Source: Chryseobacterium sp. Leaf180 (GTDB taxonomy: Bacteria; Bacteroidota; Bacteroidia; Flavobacteriales; Weeksellaceae). From it: a stretch of DNA of 64,000 bases. This document shows, piece after piece, positions 50,590 through 58,856 of this stretch. The stretch lies in NCBI RefSeq assembly GCF_001424585.1, contig NZ_LMPJ01000001.1, positions 64,053 to 128,052 of the forward strand, given 5' to 3'. Under the pieces are notes generated by a model. The model was not told the DNA's origin. It was given only the letters and a program-made list of their open reading frames with translations, and searched no databases. The translations under genes were made by a program, and so were the position numbers. Positions within the stretch are counted from its first letter, which is position 1, and every line of letters begins with the position of its first letter.

Positions 50590-51330
50590 CTAGTAACAAA
50601 ATTTGTAATTGATTAATTTGCAATTTTTATCCTTCCATCTTATCCATTTAGTGATGGCTTTATAGTTCTCAACGTAATCACATTCAGTTTTTTGAACAGA
50701 CTTGATTTTCATAGAGTCATCCTTGATTTCTAAGGTTTTATACAAGTTCAGCCTTTCATTTTCAGTTGTATTCGGAACTCTGGACGTTATTTGTATAAAT
50801 GCTGATTTAGTGTATTTATCCCAAGAATAAAAAGTGTAATTACTGCCTTTCTTTTCAATAAGCTTTTTTTCTTTGTTTATAAAGATCATCAAGTAATTTT
50901 CATCAGTTTCCGGATTTTCTGCATCGAAACTAAATATTTTGAATTCAGAATTTGGAATTATTTCCCTGGCAATCACTGTTTTAGGAAGTTGTATTTCCAA
51001 TGACATTTCTTCATCGTTATTCATTGAAATATTACCATAAATTGTTTTGTCTAAATTCAAAATTTCTAGCTTCTTTGTCAGAGAGATTGTTACCACACCA
51101 TTTCCTCGCAAATTATTTTCTGTAAAAAATCGTATCCCATTATATTCAGACGTCAGCATCGTAGCAGAATCTATAGGACAGTCTCTTTTGACATCTACGG
51201 ACGATTTTGCCTGTCGCATAGTAGTATCAGGATTTAAATTTTTGTAGTTTGCAGTGGTTTCTTTTCTTGTCTTATCACAAGACATGAAAATGGAAGGAAA
51301 AAAAATAATTATAAATAATATACTTTTCAT
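50590..51330 (-). CDS. Hypothetical lipoprotein (246 aa)
   Basis: The protein has signal MKSILFIIIFFPSIFMSC and a linker DKTRKETTANYKN. The body includes GNGVVTISLTKKLEILNLDK and MNNDEEMSLEIQLPKTVIAR. Near the C-terminus lie VQKTECDYVENYKAITKWIR and a final Cys-Lys-rich tail (WKDKNCKLINYKFCY). No family is recognised. Its ATG is 2 nt after the stop of the HHLHI relic at 51333-51449, the arrangement expected for an immunity gene coupled to an effector that is now lost (inference). Confidence 0.6.
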   Translation of the reverse strand: MKSILFIIIFFPSIFMSCDKTRKETTANYKNLNPDTTMRQAKSSVDVKRDCPIDSATMLTSEYNGIRFFTENNLRGNGVVTISLTKKLEILNLDKTIYGNISMNNDEEMSLEIQLPKTVIAREIIPNSEFKIFSFDAENPETDENYLMIFINKEKKLIEKKGSNYTFYSWDKYTKSAFIQITSRVPNTTENERLNLYKTLEIKDDSMKIKSVQKTECDYVENYKAITKWIRWKDKNCKLINYKFCY

Positions 51331-51332
51331 AG

Positions 51333-51449
51333 TTAATGCTTTACTTCTTTAAAATTTGGTTTATAACCTTCTCTGCGGATGTGTAAATGATGATTATGAT
51401 CGGCCAAATGGGTTGATTTTTTTAGAATGAAGATCGGTCTCAAGAACTG
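51333..51449 (-). pseudogene. HHLHI relic directly upstream of a lipoprotein gene
   Basis: The - strand frame reads QFLRPIFILKKSTHLADHN, then HHLHIRREGYKPNFKEVKH and a stop at 51333, 2 nt before the next ATG. It is open for only 39 codons and lacks a start. A His-rich end coupled to a lipoprotein gene suggests the surviving C-terminus of a toxin, perhaps a His-rich nuclease-type end; no family can be named. Confidence 0.42.
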
Positions 51450-51526
51450 CTATTGAAATCTAACAAGTTTAAATTTCAGTTAATCAGATAAATTGAATTG
51501 ATTACTTTTTTTATGTAAAAACGAAT

Positions 51527-52408
51527 TTACATTTTCACAAATTTACCATCATCTGTAATCACATAATTTTCAACGATTGAAGAATCCGGTGTTTTAATAG
51601 TTACCTTTATATTGAAATTGCGGTCTATAGAAAATGTTCTTACTTCTTTTTCTTCTTCATTATCTGGCTCATACCATTCACCTTCAACATACAGTTCACC
51701 GCTCACTTTTTTATTAGTAACAGCAATTAAATAATACCGGTACTGAAAATCCCCACAGTCTTGAGGTGCTAATAACAGTTGTACATCAGATTTTGCAGGA
51801 AGCGCCACGTATCTGATTTTATTCTGATTACAGCTGTACTTTTGAAGTCCTTTCACAGAAGACGTGCCCATGGTCTGATAAGCAGCCGTGTTTGGGTCAG
51901 TTTTTTTGTTGTAAATAAATGTCGATGTTTCGGATACAGAAACTGGCGAATCTTTACTGTTTTTTTTAATCAGCCCCTCTGCAAATTCTTTGAAGGACCT
52001 TTGGGCATCAGGCATTAATGTTTTTAAAACATTGTCTTTTTTACCTTCCAGATGTATATTTTCGATTTCATTCGACTGATTGTATTCAAAAAGATAAACT
52101 TCATTGTAAGTATCATTCAGTTGCTCATCTACATACATCTCCACCTTAAACTTAACTTTCAGATCAGGCAGTTTTCCGGTGACACTTTCTGCGTTATACG
52201 TCATAGCACATCCCGAACCACAGCTGATGACAAATGACTTAGATTCTTCTTCACTAGTTTCTCTGCTACTTTGTATTGTAGCAGTTTCTGCACTGTCTTT
52301 CTGTACTGTATCAGAATTGCTGATCTCAGAATTTATTTCTCCTTTTTTACATGAAATTTGTATTGAGAGAAACATAAGTAAATAAAGCAAGATTCTATTT
52401 GTTAGCAT
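51527..52408 (-). CDS. Lipoprotein, candidate immunity protein for the large peptidoglycan hydrolase
   Basis: The 293-residue lipoprotein has lipobox IQISCKKG, then a Ser/Thr/Glu-rich linker, a Cys motif SFVISCGSGCA and a beta-rich body ending SSIVENYVITDDGKFVKM. Its start overlaps the stop of the 799-residue hydrolase gene by 14 bp, the tight coupling typical of effector-immunity pairs. As a lipoprotein it would face the periplasm, where a cell-wall hydrolase acts. A paralogue with the same N-terminal half lies at 46321-47229 and a C-terminal relic at 41550-41625. Confidence 0.7.
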   Translation of the reverse strand: MLTNRILLYLLMFLSIQISCKKGEINSEISNSDTVQKDSAETATIQSSRETSEEESKSFVISCGSGCAMTYNAESVTGKLPDLKVKFKVEMYVDEQLNDTYNEVYLFEYNQSNEIENIHLEGKKDNVLKTLMPDAQRSFKEFAEGLIKKNSKDSPVSVSETSTFIYNKKTDPNTAAYQTMGTSSVKGLQKYSCNQNKIRYVALPAKSDVQLLLAPQDCGDFQYRYYLIAVTNKKVSGELYVEGEWYEPDNEEEKEVRTFSIDRNFNIKVTIKTPDSSIVENYVITDDGKFVKM

Positions 52409-54794
52409 TTTTTGAATTTATTAGAGCGTTTTTAATTTGTTCCGGGCTGATATGAGATTTGTTTAAACCGTCACCCGCGTAATATGATTCTCCTCCTTCC
52501 GCGTAACGTGCCGTTCGAGAGATCACCTTACCATTTTTATCTTTTACTACTTTATCGCTTATTCTTTTTCCTTTTTCTACACCTATACTGGCCCATTCCT
52601 GAGCTGCTGTATACATGGCATCTTCCACGGTTCCGTCTCCTTCTAGATAAGCAGTGATCTTAGGCCTTTTTACTTTAATCAGATATTCATCAAAAATCTG
52701 ATCCTGCGTTTCTTCATCAAGTTTTGTGTTACCATCCAGTCCTAAACTGGTCACTGCACCATTAAAAGTGTTTGGAATCAGCTGATATCTTCCTACAGCA
52801 AACACATCTCTGTCAGCTTGTTTCTGCTGAATTTCACTGATCGTATGTTCAACAACTATCACATCCCGCACGACCTGTAAGCCACCCTTCGTTCTGTTAC
52901 AGATATTATAATCATTACCCGATTCTTCCTGCGCAATCAGATTGCCAAATTCACTGTGAGCCCATCGGTATTTATTGTTACTGTTAGTTGTATCTCTCAC
53001 TTGAGATTTTGCTGCACCACCGCCTAGACAGTTACACGTTTCTCTGAAACCAAGTTCAGCTGCAAGGGCAACGATACTTTTTCCGTTTAAATCATTAATG
53101 TTTTTTGCAAAAAATTTATCTTCCAGATATACCGTGTCAAATTCACGTACATCATAATGCACCCATGTGGTTGCACCTACCCGGGTGGATTCCAGATTAA
53201 ATATATTTCCTTCACGCCAATCCCATTTTGCGCCCAGATATTTATTAAAGATATCCTTTCTTATGGTTTCTATATCAGATACGGCTCGGGTTCTGCCTTT
53301 ACTGTTATTGAAATGAAGATCCAACGCCTTGCCCATATGGTTTGTGGTCGGCCTTTTCAGATACTCTGGGTGAAACCTGCATCTGTAGCCTGAACTAACT
53401 TTATTAAAATTGTATCTGCCGTCTTTAGCAAGATAAAATTTCACACTGCGCAAAGAAGAAAGAAGTGATCTATGGACACCCGGATACTCATACCGGTGAT
53501 GAGCTTCAGCACTTCCCCTCAAATACTGCCCTTTGTGGCTGCCGTCACCATAACCGGTACATTTCCCGCATTTACATGCGATCTCTGTGAAATTTACTGT
53601 AAATCTGTTTTGAAACTCATCAATGGCACGGAGAACATTTCCGCAAACCTTTCCGGTCTCCGGAATTTTCATATAATCGCGCTGAAACTGTTTGACCATT
53701 TTTTCAGTACGCTCTGTAAACTCATCAGTCGGTACGTTTCCACCAAATCCTGCCAGACGGATGTTAATCTCTCTTACAAGTTCATTCTTATCACCTCTTT
53801 TTATACAGAATTTGCCACCACAGTCTTTTGCAGTACCTTTATTACCTTTCTCCACCACCGGGCTTTTAACTCCAAACGAAGGCAAAGTCGGCAGTTTATC
53901 TTTTATAGCAGTTCCTACACTTTCTGCCCAGTCCCAGAGTTCGCCACCTTTTTGGGTAACGGTTTCTGTGATGCTGTCCCAGATGCCTTTTTCCTCCTTT
54001 TGGCTCGCCGGTTTGGCAGCAGCGGGAGAGCCTTTGGCTTTTGGAGGTGCGGCTGGTTTCGCAGAAGCGGGTTTAGGCGCTGGTTTCACGGGTGGAGCCT
54101 TCGGCGTAGGCGTTTGTGTTTGTGGAAACGGATTTCTGACTTCAACATTTTCGGTAGCATGTTTCTTATTTTTAAAATATTCCACCGTTACATAAAACTC
54201 CAGTTTAGAATCCTGTTCGCCCCTTGAAGCTTTAAGCATCATCAGCGGAGAAAGAGAAAAGTCTACCGCAGCCACACCATCTTTATTAACCCGTGCTTTT
54301 TTTGTGGCTACCGGAAGGTTTTTAGATCTATGGCCTGCGCCTTTTGCATCATCTTCCCAAAGGGTAAATAAAAGTTCTTTTCCAAGCATATTGATGCAGT
54401 TGGCTCTGGCTCTGAGCGTTTCCATAAAACTGAAAAGCATTCCTTTGGTATCATCGACGTAAAATAATTCTACTTTATTGATCTTTGGGATATTCGCAGG
54501 CTTGGGCGTAATAATCAGACCGCCGTCTTCGGGCTCGTAAAGATAAGCCTGAAGTTTATAGGTTTCACCTGCTGCAGCTTCTCCAAAAGTAAAATCGCTG
54601 GTACCTTTCTTTTTGATATTGGTGCTCGTGAAGCTTCCGTCTTTTCTCTTTTTAAAAAGTTCCCACGTCACATTTGCCGGATTCTTTTCAGAATCAGGCG
54701 TTGCCGGATACCAGCTTACAACATTGTAAGTGTATTTCTCACCAACTGATGGATTGGTAACTCCCGAGACCGATGAAACTCCTTTTTTAGCCAT
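52395..54794 (-). CDS. Multi-domain peptidoglycan hydrolase, candidate T6SS effector (M15-like peptidase plus lysozyme-like domain)
   Basis: The 799-residue protein lacks a signal peptide. Residues 1-220 look like tandem Ig-like modules (KYTYNVVSWYPATPDSEKNP start). A Pro/Ala/Lys-rich linker spans 222-268 and a PG_binding_1-like domain about 329-395 (IKRGDKNELVREINIRLAGF). An M15-type peptidase lies at about 403-555 with SSGYRCRFHP, NHMGKALDLHF (His486, Asp492) and WVHYDVR (His546). The C-terminal part (612-790) is lysozyme-like: AQEESGNDYN with a likely catalytic Glu, then VFAVGRYQLIPNTF. It would cut both peptide and glycan bonds. Encoded after the PAAR-like gene and before a lipoprotein gene, it is most likely a T6SS effector. 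Confidence 0.8.
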   Translation of the reverse strand: MAKKGVSSVSGVTNPSVGEKYTYNVVSWYPATPDSEKNPANVTWELFKKRKDGSFTSTNIKKKGTSDFTFGEAAAGETYKLQAYLYEPEDGGLIITPKPANIPKINKVELFYVDDTKGMLFSFMETLRARANCINMLGKELLFTLWEDDAKGAGHRSKNLPVATKKARVNKDGVAAVDFSLSPLMMLKASRGEQDSKLEFYVTVEYFKNKKHATENVEVRNPFPQTQTPTPKAPPVKPAPKPASAKPAAPPKAKGSPAAAKPASQKEEKGIWDSITETVTQKGGELWDWAESVGTAIKDKLPTLPSFGVKSPVVEKGNKGTAKDCGGKFCIKRGDKNELVREINIRLAGFGGNVPTDEFTERTEKMVKQFQRDYMKIPETGKVCGNVLRAIDEFQNRFTVNFTEIACKCGKCTGYGDGSHKGQYLRGSAEAHHRYEYPGVHRSLLSSLRSVKFYLAKDGRYNFNKVSSGYRCRFHPEYLKRPTTNHMGKALDLHFNNSKGRTRAVSDIETIRKDIFNKYLGAKWDWREGNIFNLESTRVGATTWVHYDVREFDTVYLEDKFFAKNINDLNGKSIVALAAELGFRETCNCLGGGAAKSQVRDTTNSNNKYRWAHSEFGNLIAQEESGNDYNICNRTKGGLQVVRDVIVVEHTISEIQQKQADRDVFAVGRYQLIPNTFNGAVTSLGLDGNTKLDEETQDQIFDEYLIKVKRPKITAYLEGDGTVEDAMYTAAQEWASIGVEKGKRISDKVVKDKNGKVISRTARYAEGGESYYAGDGLNKSHISPEQIKNALINSKNANK

Positions 54795-54812
54795 GTTGTG
54801 TAGTTTAATAAT

Positions 54813-55541
54813 TTACCAAGCTTCTCCTTCTTTACCGTTGATTTCTTCCTTAAATTCTTCAAAATCCATAATAGGATTGTATGTGCGCTGTTCTTTCGGA
54901 TCTGCTTTTTTCACGCTGCCTTTTCCGGCCTGACTTTGCTGCCCGTGTTTCATCACCGTGATTTTTCCGCCAACGGTGCACATCAGTTCAGAAATTTCGG
55001 TAAGAGGCTTTTTACCCATGATTTTTATCTTCTCGTAGGTTTTTTTCCATTTTCCGGCTGGAGCGTACGAACAAGGATTCCCGTTTTTTACGCCGCATGT
55101 TCCAAACGGTGTTGCCGGCGGATTAAAAGTAAGATCATCTTCGGTCACCGCCAGAAAATCAGCTTCGCCATTTGCGTCATTCCAGTAATGTTTCTGGTGA
55201 CTCGTCACTTTAAATTTCGGAAATTTGGCGCCTTTATCGCAACAAGCCATTCCTTTCTGTATCACAAAATATTTATCGTCGTGCTCGCTTTTGCTGTCCT
55301 CCTTCTTTTTATCTTCCTTTTTCTCCTCTTCCTGTTCTTCTTTTTTATCTTCAGTTTCTTCTTTCTGTTCTGAACTTTTTTCCGTGGAAGCACTGTCACC
55401 AGGCACTTCTACGTAGGTCGTCCCTTCTTCCTCAAAATCACTTTCATGGAAATGGTCAACTGACAGATCATAGTCATTTTTCTGAGAAGAAAATGCTGAC
55501 TGATTGTCTTTGCTGTTAAAAAGATCAGAGTTATTGGGCAT
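54813..55541 (-). CDS. DUF4280 PAAR-like protein (T6SS tip)
   Basis: The 242-residue protein has an acidic, Lys/Glu/Asp-rich disordered N-terminal third (about 1-90). A DUF4280 PAAR-like domain follows: YFVIQKGMACCDKGAKFPKF, TSHQKHYWNDANGEADFLAV, TPFGTCGVKNGNPCSYAPAG, ELMCTVGGKITVMKHGQQSQ. PAAR proteins cap the VgrG spike and often attach cargo. Cys residues at the usual places could bind metal. It overlaps the LysM gene before it by 11 bp and is 18 bp before the hydrolase gene, so tip and cargo are co-expressed. Confidence 0.85.
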   Translation of the reverse strand: MPNNSDLFNSKDNQSAFSSQKNDYDLSVDHFHESDFEEEGTTYVEVPGDSASTEKSSEQKEETEDKKEEQEEEKKEDKKKEDSKSEHDDKYFVIQKGMACCDKGAKFPKFKVTSHQKHYWNDANGEADFLAVTEDDLTFNPPATPFGTCGVKNGNPCSYAPAGKWKKTYEKIKIMGKKPLTEISELMCTVGGKITVMKHGQQSQAGKGSVKKADPKEQRTYNPIMDFEEFKEEINGKEGEAW

Positions 55542-56565
55542 TTTGCGTCAGTTTTAAAATTTGTTTGCTATAAAGTTCATTATCAGTTTTCAATACCAAA
55601 GAAACCTCTGCTTCAGTCATTTTTTTGGTGAATTTATTGGTGGTATATCTGAAGTCGATTTCACCATCAGCAGGTTCCTCGGGCTCCTTATCAAAACGTA
55701 CTCCGCGCAGCAATTCCTGGAGGCTGAGTGGGTCGCTGATATTTCCTCTAATAAAAGTTTGTACCATTTCGCTGTCTGTGTGATCATATTCTGCAGACAT
55801 CTCACATTTTATTTTAAATGAATTCTGAATCAGATAAAACGCTTCCGTCCAGTTTCCTGTTTTGTGAAACCATTCCATTTTCGGAAACAGAAGCTGATAA
55901 AGCAAAGTAGAGGAAAGCTGTTTTACAGTAAATTCTTCATTGCTTAAACTTTGATTGAATTTATTTAAATATTTCTGATAAACTTCTCCCACATAAAAAT
56001 CTTCAAGATCCGGTCTTTTATTGTCAAATCTCTTTTTTAAATCTTCAAAAAGGTAAATACCTGAGATTTTTCCCTGCATCGGCACGAGAAACGCAATCGG
56101 GTAGATGCTTTCCATGCACGCCAGCGCCACAGAGCTCATTTTATCATCGGGCGTATTGTCGTTTTTTTTGAAGTCATAACAGCGGACTTCTGCAATTTCC
56201 TCCGGCAGATTATTTTCCTTATTTCTGAAATTAACGTCAACTGAATATTCGAGTTCGAAAGTATTTTCAGTCAGACCTGAAAAGCTTTCTTTTATATTGT
56301 ATTTTTTAGCGTAAAAATCTCTCGTAACACTTGCTGGAGGAAGTTCTTTGGCTTTTTCTTTTCGTACTTCTTCAGGATTTTTATATTCTTTCGGGATGAT
56401 GATCTGCCTCACACCCACAAGATTATTAAACCAGAGCTTATCCATTTTTTCACAGTTGGCATTGTGAAATTCTTTCAGCTGATCACCTGTCATTCCTACT
56501 TTCTGACCAATCGTATCCAGCGTCTCGCCAGACTGTACATCATATATCAGAATATCTTCAACCAT
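55531..56565 (-). CDS. LysM-domain protein of the T6SS tip/effector operon
   Basis: The 344-residue protein has an N-terminal LysM (about 4-60: ILIYDVQSGETLDTIGQKVG, then FNNLVGVRQIIIPKEYKN) and no signal peptide. The rest is unassigned, with SFSGLTENTFELEYSVDVNF and DFRYTTNKFTKKMTEAEVSL. Cytoplasmic LysM proteins next to phage-tail-like genes (gp53 type) often serve in tail or baseplate assembly; here it may help load the DUF4280 tip or its cargo. It is the first gene of the operon that has the shared dyad 98 nt upstream. Confidence 0.72.
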   Translation of the reverse strand: MVEDILIYDVQSGETLDTIGQKVGMTGDQLKEFHNANCEKMDKLWFNNLVGVRQIIIPKEYKNPEEVRKEKAKELPPASVTRDFYAKKYNIKESFSGLTENTFELEYSVDVNFRNKENNLPEEIAEVRCYDFKKNDNTPDDKMSSVALACMESIYPIAFLVPMQGKISGIYLFEDLKKRFDNKRPDLEDFYVGEVYQKYLNKFNQSLSNEEFTVKQLSSTLLYQLLFPKMEWFHKTGNWTEAFYLIQNSFKIKCEMSAEYDHTDSEMVQTFIRGNISDPLSLQELLRGVRFDKEPEEPADGEIDFRYTTNKFTKKMTEAEVSLVLKTDNELYSKQILKLTQNAQ

Positions 56566-56662
56566 ACTTTTTCGTTGTTTTTTGGAATAAGAGTTTTCAT
56601 TCTTATAAATTTAAAAAAGTTATTTCAAATAATCCCACAGAAAAAATACCATTTAAAAAAGT

Positions 56663-56675
56663 GTAGTAATTCTAC
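56663..56675. promoter_or_regulatory. Operator-like dyad GTAG-taatt-CTAC upstream of the LysM operon
   Basis: GTGTAGTAATTCTACGA covers 56661-56677, identical to the copy before hcp. On the - strand a TTTG element (CAAA at 56626-56629) lies about 40 nt downstream of the dyad centre, close to the 36-39 nt seen at hcp. The centre is 104 nt from the start codon of the LysM gene. Confidence 0.6.
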
Positions 56676-56761
56676 GACATAGGAGAATTAATAAAAAATC
56701 CCCAAAAAATGATTCTCAGGGATTTATATTTTTTTATTTAAACTGTAATGATACAAATGGG

Positions 56762-57907
56762 TTAATCAATAACGCTCCAGCCTTTCTTCGGATCGTTGTT
56801 TGAAATAATTTCCTGCTCGTTGACAATGATATTTTCTTTTCTCTGACCGATATAATCGAGCTCGCTCAGCTTTCCGAAGATCAGTTCAAGACTTTTCATC
56901 ATCTGGTTTATATTAAAGAAATATTCGCCCGTATTGTGATGGTCATACGTAATTTCTGCCGTGGTGGTGAGCTGATTTAAAATGGAATGTGGCGTGATTT
57001 CGCTCCACTCAAGGCTGTAATTCAGCATTTCTTCGAGTTCGGCCTGTATCATCATCTGCGTGTCGTTATACAGCTGTAGGGCCAGTTTGGAAAAAATGTT
57101 AATCAGGAAAATCGGCGGCTGCTCGGTCACCACATTTTTAAACATAAAGTAGTTTTCGCCCAGATGTTTAATAATGGTTTTGCAGAGCGTTTTCACGTTA
57201 TCTGCCAGTGCAATATTCTGGTTTTTATGGGCTGTTTTCTGAATGATTTTGAAGGCGTACTGGCGAAGATTACCTAGCGAATTGGAAAAGCTTCCGTAAT
57301 ATTCAATCAGTTTCGGATGGCTGTCGATCGTGTTGCACGGGGGAATAAAATTAGCATCGATCTGTGCCATTCCGGAACGCATCGAAACTTTACCCAAAAC
57401 GAGATAATTCCCCCCGGAATAGCTGCTGTTCAGGATAGAAACATCAACAAGCTCGATTCGGTAATTGGGTTTGGTAAAAGGATGTCTCGGCGGGATTTCA
57501 TCTGCGTCAATATCACCGAAAGAAACATGATCAAAAGGATTTACAGAGGCAAGAATATAAAAGTCACCATCCATTTCTTCCTGGTCCTGAGTCATGTTTT
57601 TAGCCAGATTCCTGATGTTGACTTTATGGTCAAATAGCTCAATACGGTAACCGGCCAAAGTAATCGCTGTGCATTTTTTGATGATCAGCTGCGCATCATT
57701 GGTTGCCGTATTCTGAAGTTCAAATATGGTTTTGTCGCCAAACCGGTCATTGATCGGAAGCAGTCCAAAATTATAAGAATTGACAGTAAGTGAGTTTGAA
57801 TCCCTGATCGAATCGATCACAAAATCTTCCTGCTGTACAAGGTGATCTTTTGAAATTTTCATCCCGTCTACCCAGTTGACGGCGAAATGTTTTATCGGTT
57901 GTATCAT
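56762..57907 (-). CDS. tssK: T6SS baseplate protein TssK
   Basis: TssK links the baseplate to the membrane complex. The 381-residue protein begins MIQPIKHFAVNWVDGMKISK, then DHLVQQEDFVIDSI, matching the TssK N-terminal shell-like domain (VxWxEGMxLxPQHFQ in proteobacteria). The C-terminal region about 250-350 is helical. It is the last gene of the - strand core operon and overlaps tssN by 4 bp. In T6SSiii, TssK would contact TssN instead of TssL (known for the family, not visible here). Confidence 0.88.
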   Translation of the reverse strand: MIQPIKHFAVNWVDGMKISKDHLVQQEDFVIDSIRDSNSLTVNSYNFGLLPINDRFGDKTIFELQNTATNDAQLIIKKCTAITLAGYRIELFDHKVNIRNLAKNMTQDQEEMDGDFYILASVNPFDHVSFGDIDADEIPPRHPFTKPNYRIELVDVSILNSSYSGGNYLVLGKVSMRSGMAQIDANFIPPCNTIDSHPKLIEYYGSFSNSLGNLRQYAFKIIQKTAHKNQNIALADNVKTLCKTIIKHLGENYFMFKNVVTEQPPIFLINIFSKLALQLYNDTQMMIQAELEEMLNYSLEWSEITPHSILNQLTTTAEITYDHHNTGEYFFNINQMMKSLELIFGKLSELDYIGQRKENIIVNEQEIISNNDPKKGWSVID

Positions 57908-58821
57908 AATGTCGTGCTTATTTGGTTGGCAATATTACCTTCTTCCTGATGTCTGATTACTCTTTTGCAGATAATCGTCTGGTTTTCGGTAATCTTGTTT
58001 TCGTTAATATCCTGTTCGAAATCGATGTATTTTCTGATGCTGAAAAACGAACGCTTAATGTAAAAAATCCAGTAATAGGGCTCGTTGGCTGCATCGATAA
58101 GCTTAATTGTCGCATTTGGGTTTTTGTGATTGTAATCATCAACCACTCGGTGAAACCAGTCACCAAAAGTGATGCCTGTGGGTAGCGTTTTAGCTTTTAC
58201 GATAAACCGCTGCTGATCTTCTGAGTTTTTGCTGAGCTCAACATTTAATACCATTAATTTATCAAAATCAACACCCTGAAAATTGTGAGGCTTTTTATCC
58301 GGATCAAATCTCCATGTTTTATAAATATCAAACGGAATGCTGATAAACTGTATGTAGCAGTAATAAAAAATGAGCGGAACGATAAAAATAACGAGGCTTG
58401 TTGCCGCCATATATTCGTTTCCGAGACCCTTGCTCATCCAGCTGAAAATCAGAGTAAAAATAAACCCTCCGAATAAAATGCAGGTGAAACTTAAAACCGT
58501 TTCAAATAAAATACTCATCCACAGTTTGTCAATATGCTTTCTGAAATAATGATGGAGCAGGTTGACATGAAGAACGCCCAATGCCAGAAAAACAAGCTGC
58601 GAAAAAAGATACCAGTATGGATTGAAAAGGTTTCCCGAAAATCCTAAAAATCCGGGCAAAGCGAGACAGAGACCGGCAATAAGAACATATAAAATGATAT
58701 GTTTTACCTTGATAGCGGGTTTCCCTCTGCGGATCATCGCGAGAATAAACACAAGAATTCCCGTGATGATGGGCATCAGAAGATACCGTAAAAATATTCC
58801 TTTGACAGAACCTAATTCCAT
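57904..58821 (-). CDS. tssN: T6SSiii inner-membrane protein TssN
   Basis: The 305-residue protein has about five membrane helices in residues 8-160 (FLRYLLMPIITGILVFILAM and IILYVLIAGLCLALPGFLGF are the first two) and a soluble C-terminal domain (about 165-305) with FDKLMVLNVELSKNSEDQQR, TLPTGITFGDWFHRVVDDYN and the end KRSFFSIRKYIDFEQDINEN. This build is that of TssN, a Bacteroidota-specific T6SS part whose cytoplasmic domain meets the baseplate. Position between tssG and tssK supports the call. Confidence 0.85.
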   Translation of the reverse strand: MELGSVKGIFLRYLLMPIITGILVFILAMIRRGKPAIKVKHIILYVLIAGLCLALPGFLGFSGNLFNPYWYLFSQLVFLALGVLHVNLLHHYFRKHIDKLWMSILFETVLSFTCILFGGFIFTLIFSWMSKGLGNEYMAATSLVIFIVPLIFYYCYIQFISIPFDIYKTWRFDPDKKPHNFQGVDFDKLMVLNVELSKNSEDQQRFIVKAKTLPTGITFGDWFHRVVDDYNHKNPNATIKLIDAANEPYYWIFYIKRSFFSIRKYIDFEQDINENKITENQTIICKRVIRHQEEGNIANQISTTL

Positions 58822-58856
58822 GTTTTGAGGTTGTTTTTGTTTTTTTTAATTATATA

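Noticed and set aside
53472..54227. 251-codon + strand frame opposite the hydrolase gene
   Set aside because: The antisense sequence of the Pro/Ala linker and conserved domains produces it; the - strand has clear peptidoglycan-binding and M15 motifs.
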